Source: Epiperipatus broadwayi
Lineage: Eukaryota; Onychophora; Udeonychophora; Euonychophora; Peripatidae
Assembly: GCA_028023455.1 (NCBI GenBank)
Contig: JAQFVV010006352.1
Location: 1,756,204 to 1,820,203 of the forward strand
Reading direction: 5' to 3'
DNA: 64,000 nt
How positions within the stretch are numbered: position 1 is the first letter of the stretch; every line of letters begins with the position of its first letter. The notes beneath the pieces were generated by a model. That model did not search any database and was not told the origin of the DNA. It saw nothing but the letters and a program-made list of their open reading frames with translations. Positions 59,060 through 64,000 of the stretch are shown piece after piece. A program made the translations under genes and the position numbers.

Positions 59060-61370
59060 CTTATTTATTATGATCTATATTTTAAATCATCCATTTTATA
59101 TCCTTTAGTATTCAGATTAACAACTCACTAGTCTGACTGTTAATTAATATAAGTACATTTTATACATTAATAGTTTGATTTCTTTTATATAATTAAAATG
59201 CTTTCTTTTTTTTTTTTGTAGACATTTTCAATTTCTACTATTTACTCTTCTCTCTTTAATAATAAATATACTCTTTGTTTATTTTTACTTAACTTTTGTT
59301 TAACTTTCTTATTCATTAAAATCTAGAATTCTCTCATTTCAATTTTTAAACAAATACTTCTCTCAACCAGCTCTGCATATTGCATTATGACCCCCCCTCC
59401 CATTAACCCTGTTTAGAAACTATTTTAATAACACCATGATCATTTGTAAAATAAAATTTCCCTAAAATACTTAAGTTTATGCCACATTCTTATGTAATAA
59501 AGGGGATTTGAACACACATTTTCAAGCTCCCTTCAGTTATCCAATCTATCCCATATAACCATCTTATGTTTCAAGCATTCAGAATGATTCGATAAAGTTA
59601 AAGAACTAGCTTGTCATTTTCTTTATCCACTGTGTGTGTATATATATATATTTAATTTGAACATATCCATTACATAATAATAGTATTAATTCACTTACAA
59701 TTTCTCTCTTTATTTTTCTAAATAATTATTTTTTTCAGACTTTATTATAATCACCTTTTTTATTTAGAGGAATATATGTACGTTTATCCATTTCTTTATT
59801 ATATAAAGTCATTTTTGACGTTTTCTCACTAAATTTATTTTATTTCTGCCTAACTTTTCACTTATTTTATTTTGTCGTAAAATCATCATCATAATCAAAA
59901 AATAACAATAAAGTTAAAATAACACATTATTTATTTCATAATCAACACGAAAATTAATATAAATCTTTTCTATTTCTTTTCGGGTATAACATAAATATGA
60001 GCAACTCTGTCGCAATATTATTTCACGTATAACTTTTACAAATATTTTCTGCTGTATGTGCATATTCTTAAAAAAAAAAAGTATTTATTTATATTATTAA
60101 ATAATTTTGAAACAAGTTACTTTTGAAAACTTTGAGACTTAAAAGTTCGATTAAATGTGATGTGATGTGATTTATAAGCTGCTGCCCTCTCGTAAAAGAA
60201 AGTTTAACTAAATATTAGTGTATCTAATTTTGGAATATGTTAATTACTATATATTTCCAAAATTAACACAATATGAAATATAAAATGTATGAAAAAGTGT
60301 TTTTAAAAGTTAGAGTTTTAAAATTCGTTTTTAATAAACATTAAAAATAAAAATTCGGGTAATGACTTTTATTTTTAATTAATTTGTACGTATAACTACT
60401 TTGATGAAGATCGTTCGTTACTGACTAATATAAATATAATTTTATGAAACTGATAATTTTGAAAAAATAAATATTTTATATAATAACAGATGATAGAAAA
60501 AACTATATCATGCTGGTGACAATCAGAGACAATATGTTACTAATACTAGATTTTCGTTTACAGACAAAGTCAAACATATATACAAAAATTTGTAGTAATT
60601 TATTTATATGAAATAAAGATTTTTATGGGATGGTTATTTGAATTCATATAACAATATTTTAAGAAAGAATTTTATTTTAAAATTTAATTAAATAATTGTT
60701 TATTAGTTAGCAGTCTATTTGTTTTGAAGTTAGACAAAAAAAATGTAGTACGATGTCTGTGCAATTATTGCTATCTTGCTATTTCTAGAAGGTAAAACAA
60801 ATTAAAAAAGCAAACATATAACGCTTCACAACTTTATATTTATTAGCACAGTGAGCATTGTCCATTCTATTTCACACTGTCCAGGCCAAATGAATTTTTT
60901 TGAGGCGTAATAATTTTTTACTCACTAGTTGGAATGTCATCTACCCAGTTAAACATCCAACATTAATATCTATGATATTTTAGCTAGAGTGAAAAAAAAG
61001 AATGCAAAGAGATCAAACTCTCATCATACAGCAAAATAACTTCTCCAGCACTGTTTTTCTATAAGGGATGTTGTCCAGTAATGTGCCAGTTATTAAAAGT
61101 GTTTATTTTTTTGTATATATATATATGCTAAAACGAAAACGTTCACGGTTTGCATACATGCATGTGTATAAAATATTAATGTTTTGACAATATTTCAGTG
61201 GAATAACATCTACCGATTATATGGCTAAAGAAAGTTTTTTTTATTTTTAATATTGCATAAATACTACAAGCAACTCGATTCGAATAAACAAACTATCAAT
61301 ACACATAACAAGATTATATATTTATTCAATACAAAACCGTTATCAGTCCTCTACAGCCCTTAGTTTTATA
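59060..61370. other. A/T-rich DNA with a short LINE-tail-like segment
   Basis: Near 60,155-60,215 the reverse complement gives a GAGGGCAGCAGC segment and the tail ATCACATCACATC, similar to LINE-D 3' ends. No gene was recognised elsewhere. Confidence 0.4.
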
Positions 61371-61374
61371 CATA

Positions 61375-63650
61375 TAAGGAATTCTTGTTTTTTGAGACAA
61401 ATATTAAACGAAAATGGATATGAAAACAGCCAAATAAAGATGTGGAGAAATGGATTATATTTTGATTAACAGAGAATATGTATTTCAAGATTTTAATGTT
61501 GATAAACAGAGCAAAACTCTCCATACAGTATTGCCACCTGTGCTAAACAGAGTAATCAATGGATGCCAGAAGGCTTGTGCATAAAATCCCTATCTAATGC
61601 CTACTCATCCAATATCCCCAGATCATGTGATTGTAATGTTCTTAACAGATTTAACTTAGGAAATGTTACTGCTTAGTGACTTTCAAGTAAATTAATGCAA
61701 AACAAAAGTGATCTCATTTTTAAGAAAATCAGTATTAATAGTTGATATTCCTAATCTTCGGAAACAAACCAATGAATTGAAATTAGAACTTGCAAATTGT
61801 TTTAAAATATTAACAAGCATTGAAGATGGTTCAGACTAGCTTGAAATTAGCAAGAAGATGACAGATTACTGGTTTCTACTGAGACAAAAGAAAATTTGAT
61901 AAAAAAACAAACAATGGCGAAATATTTAAAGGTGACCTCTTAAGAATTAAATATCTAGAGTTTTGTAAAATGATACGCTAAAGAATACGACTATAAATAT
62001 AATTGTGAGTTGGCAAGGAAGAATATAGAAGAAACCAAAAGCCCCAATCATGTAAAACAACATCTTGGTATTGGAAGGAAAAATCTTTTTTTTTAATAAG
62101 AGGGAAACTCTGATCTATGACTAAAATGAAAAACGACCTGTGAAATGTGTGGAAAACTTTTATAAACATTTACATAATAATAAAGAACACAAAAACAAAG
62201 TATATTCTTCTGGAATTGCCCAGCATTTTAAATGAAGAAGTGAAATATGCAATTAAATCTATGGAAAAGGCAAAGCCTCACGAAAATGATGAAATTATTA
62301 TTGATATTTTAAAAAAAGCGATGAAAAAAAACGTTGTTGACAAACCTATATATCAAATGTCTAAATAATAAAGATGTACCAGATTATTGAAAGAAGGCTG
62401 TAACAATATAAATGTTTAAAGAAAGCTGAAAATATTTAAATTTTCAGACCTATTTATCAGTTTTCTATTAGATCGATGCAAAATCTTTATCAAGATAACT
62501 GCAAATTATATGCAGTAAGGTTTAAATTCTAATCAACCAAAACATAAAACTGAATTTAAAAGTTGTTATAGTGCAGTGGATAACATCTATATACTGAGAA
62601 AAGTGAGAAAGTTCCAAAGAATATCAGTTGTAATTATATTTTGGATTTGATTCAATAAGCATTTCTATGGTGATTAAAGCATTGTAACTTCAATATATAG
62701 ATCCATAATATTGATATGTTCTGGGGAATATTTATCAGAATGCAATAATAATGACTAAATTATAATGTTATATTAAGAAAATTAACCTTGACAAAGATTT
62801 ACCGTGATTCTATGTATTTAAAACTTTTTACAGAAACTGCTCAAGAAATATTTTGTGGAATAAAATGAAAATCTGTAGGAGTAAAAGTAAATGGAAAGCA
62901 TTTAAGTCATCTTAATTTGCAAATCATGTGATTGTTTTTGAAATAATGCTTCAAAATTTCAGGAAATGATATAAAAATTATCAAATGAAAAAGAGAAAGT
63001 AGAGTTAAATATAAATATTAAAAACAATAAAATAATGGACAGTAGAATTTCCCAGAACAAGAAAATCAAGATTGATAATTCATGAATTAATTACAAATTC
63101 ATTATCAAATTATACTTAATGGATGGAATTTATCACAGAATTAAACTTTCATTGGAGTGATTTAATGGAAATAATTTCTATTAAAAATAAATATTTCTAT
63201 GTTTTTGAAAAGGATGGTTTTTAATAAATGTGTTTTACCAGTTTTTACTTATGGATTCAGCTGAAATGTGGATATTTAACAGAAGAGCAACATAGAGGGT
63301 TCAAACCACACAGCTAAGTACAAAGAGAGAAATATATAATAGAAGTAAAAACGAAAAGATAAAAAATGAAATACATGGATGAAAGAACAAACCGATATCA
63401 CTGATATGATTGGAAGAATTAAGAGACTTAATGAAATTGGGCTGAACATATTGCAAGAAGAGATAATAATAAACCTAGAGTTTAAATCTTAAACTAGATT
63501 CAAAGAGATTATAAGAGACAAATTGTAAGGTAGATGAATGAAATAAAGAAGCATGCTGATATGTGATTGAGAACAAAAATAAAGATTGGAATAATTGAAT
63601 TATACTTGAAGATCCTTATCCTATAGTCGACTGATACTAGTTTAAAATGA
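61375..63650 (+). pseudogene. RTE-2, decayed and 5'-truncated
   Basis: It begins in the nuclease C-terminus (KRKW, a TTATATTTTGATTAAC block equal to DYILTN). It continues through VDIPNLRKQTNELKLELAN, LPSILNEEVKYAIKSMEK, RT remnants and the WAEHIARR-like C-terminus near 63,440. It aligns with RTE-1 along its length but has stops and frameshifts throughout. A short F1 copy interrupts it at 61,510-61,620. Confidence 0.82.
61510..61620 (-). mobile_element. F1 element (61.5 kb), short single copy starting at the cleavage site
   Basis: The sense strand (minus) starts TGGGGATATTGG, the first bases after the predicted hammerhead cleavage, and runs about 110 nt to the family 3' end region (GAGAGTTTTGCT). 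An imperfect direct repeat, GATTTTAATGTTGATAAACAG (61,489-61,509) and GATTGTAATGTTCTTAACAG (61,629-61,648), flanks it inside RTE-2. No inversion here. Confidence 0.75.
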
Positions 63651-63654
63651 AGAT

Positions 63655-64000
63655 AATGACTTACATATATAGAATTATATATATATTATAATTATAATTA
63701 TTATTGCTTTTTTCTTTCATTTTTATTATTATTGTTATCATTGTTAAAGTGCCTAAGATTTAATTTATAATTCTTTCATTGTAACCGTTAACCATCAACT
63801 TATTGCGATGAAACTTATTTCTTCTTCCAGACAGGTTTTAAGATGAACTGCTAATATAAAAAGTATTTTTGCTAATCTGTGATGAGCGATGAGAGCTAAA
63901 AAATCTTACATATTTAGTAATAATGACTGCACGTCATTATTATATCTGATTGGCTGTCACGTAAGCATTTTAAAGGCGCTTCTGTGGAAGGTTTAGCCTT
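63655..64000. other. A/T-rich end of window; palindrome near 63,930
   Basis: AATAATGAC ... GTCATTATT forms an interrupted palindrome around 63,919-63,942 with CRE-like halves, followed by ATTGGCTGTCACG. It could be the edge of a promoter beyond the window, but no gene is visible. Confidence 0.25.

Overview
The window is nuclear DNA of an animal, probably an invertebrate. It is very A/T-rich and full of AT, ATT and ATCT microsatellites. Coding capacity is almost all retroelement: RTE-type and two-ORF LINEs with in-frame breaks, Penelope-like elements (PLEs) with a GIY-YIG nuclease, and tRNA-derived short repeats. The species cannot be fixed from the sequence. Degenerate TTAGGG-type repeats at 46.7 kb weakly favour a lineage with TTAGGG telomeres.

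Layout. 0-2.8 kb: a hammerhead-bearing repeat (family F2) and a PLE nuclease fragment beside a long ATCT array. 2.8-15.3 kb: mostly unrecognised A/T-rich DNA with one foldback element and one tRNA-like repeat. 15.3-18.5 kb: two PLE copies in inverted orientation, one split by an RTE 3' end. 21.0-22.0 kb: an F2 element made of an inverted copy plus a tandem dimer. 22.1-33.1 kb: three LINE segments on the minus strand, one split by an F1 element (28.6-29.0 kb). 33.8-34.3 kb: a foldback with two hammerhead-like motifs (F3). 34.8-36.95 kb: a decayed LINE. 37.0-39.1 kb: a Tigger/pogo-like element holding a large F1 inversion. 40.4-43.3 kb: an RTE copy with its 5' half inverted. 44.4 kb: the only convincing host gene signal, the first coding exon of a secreted cysteine-rich protein with a CRE upstream. 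46.3-47.5 kb: a terminal-inverted-repeat element carrying the telomere-like stretch. 48.3-50.8 kb: a decayed LINE. 55.8-56.2 kb: a TIR element with a 7-bp target duplication. 58.4-59.0 kb: a third F1 inversion. 61.4-63.6 kb: a decayed RTE holding a short F1 copy.

Main result. Two related non-coding repeat families (F1, monomer about 454 bp; F2, about 423 bp) carry hammerhead ribozyme motifs at monomer junctions. The motifs have the CTGANGA and GAAA cores, a cleavage triplet, a 6-bp stem I and self-complementary short stem III sequences. Copies differ by compensatory changes in stems I and II. Three F1 insertions are tandem-plus-inverted structures, each flanked by a 13-15 bp target-site duplication. 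A fourth, short insertion starts at, or within a few bases of, the predicted cleavage site. This matches the retrozyme and PLE-hammerhead concept, in which RT machinery supplied in trans copies self-cleaving RNA. The motifs, repeats and duplications are read directly from the sequence. Ribozyme activity, the RNA intermediate and novelty of the families are inference.
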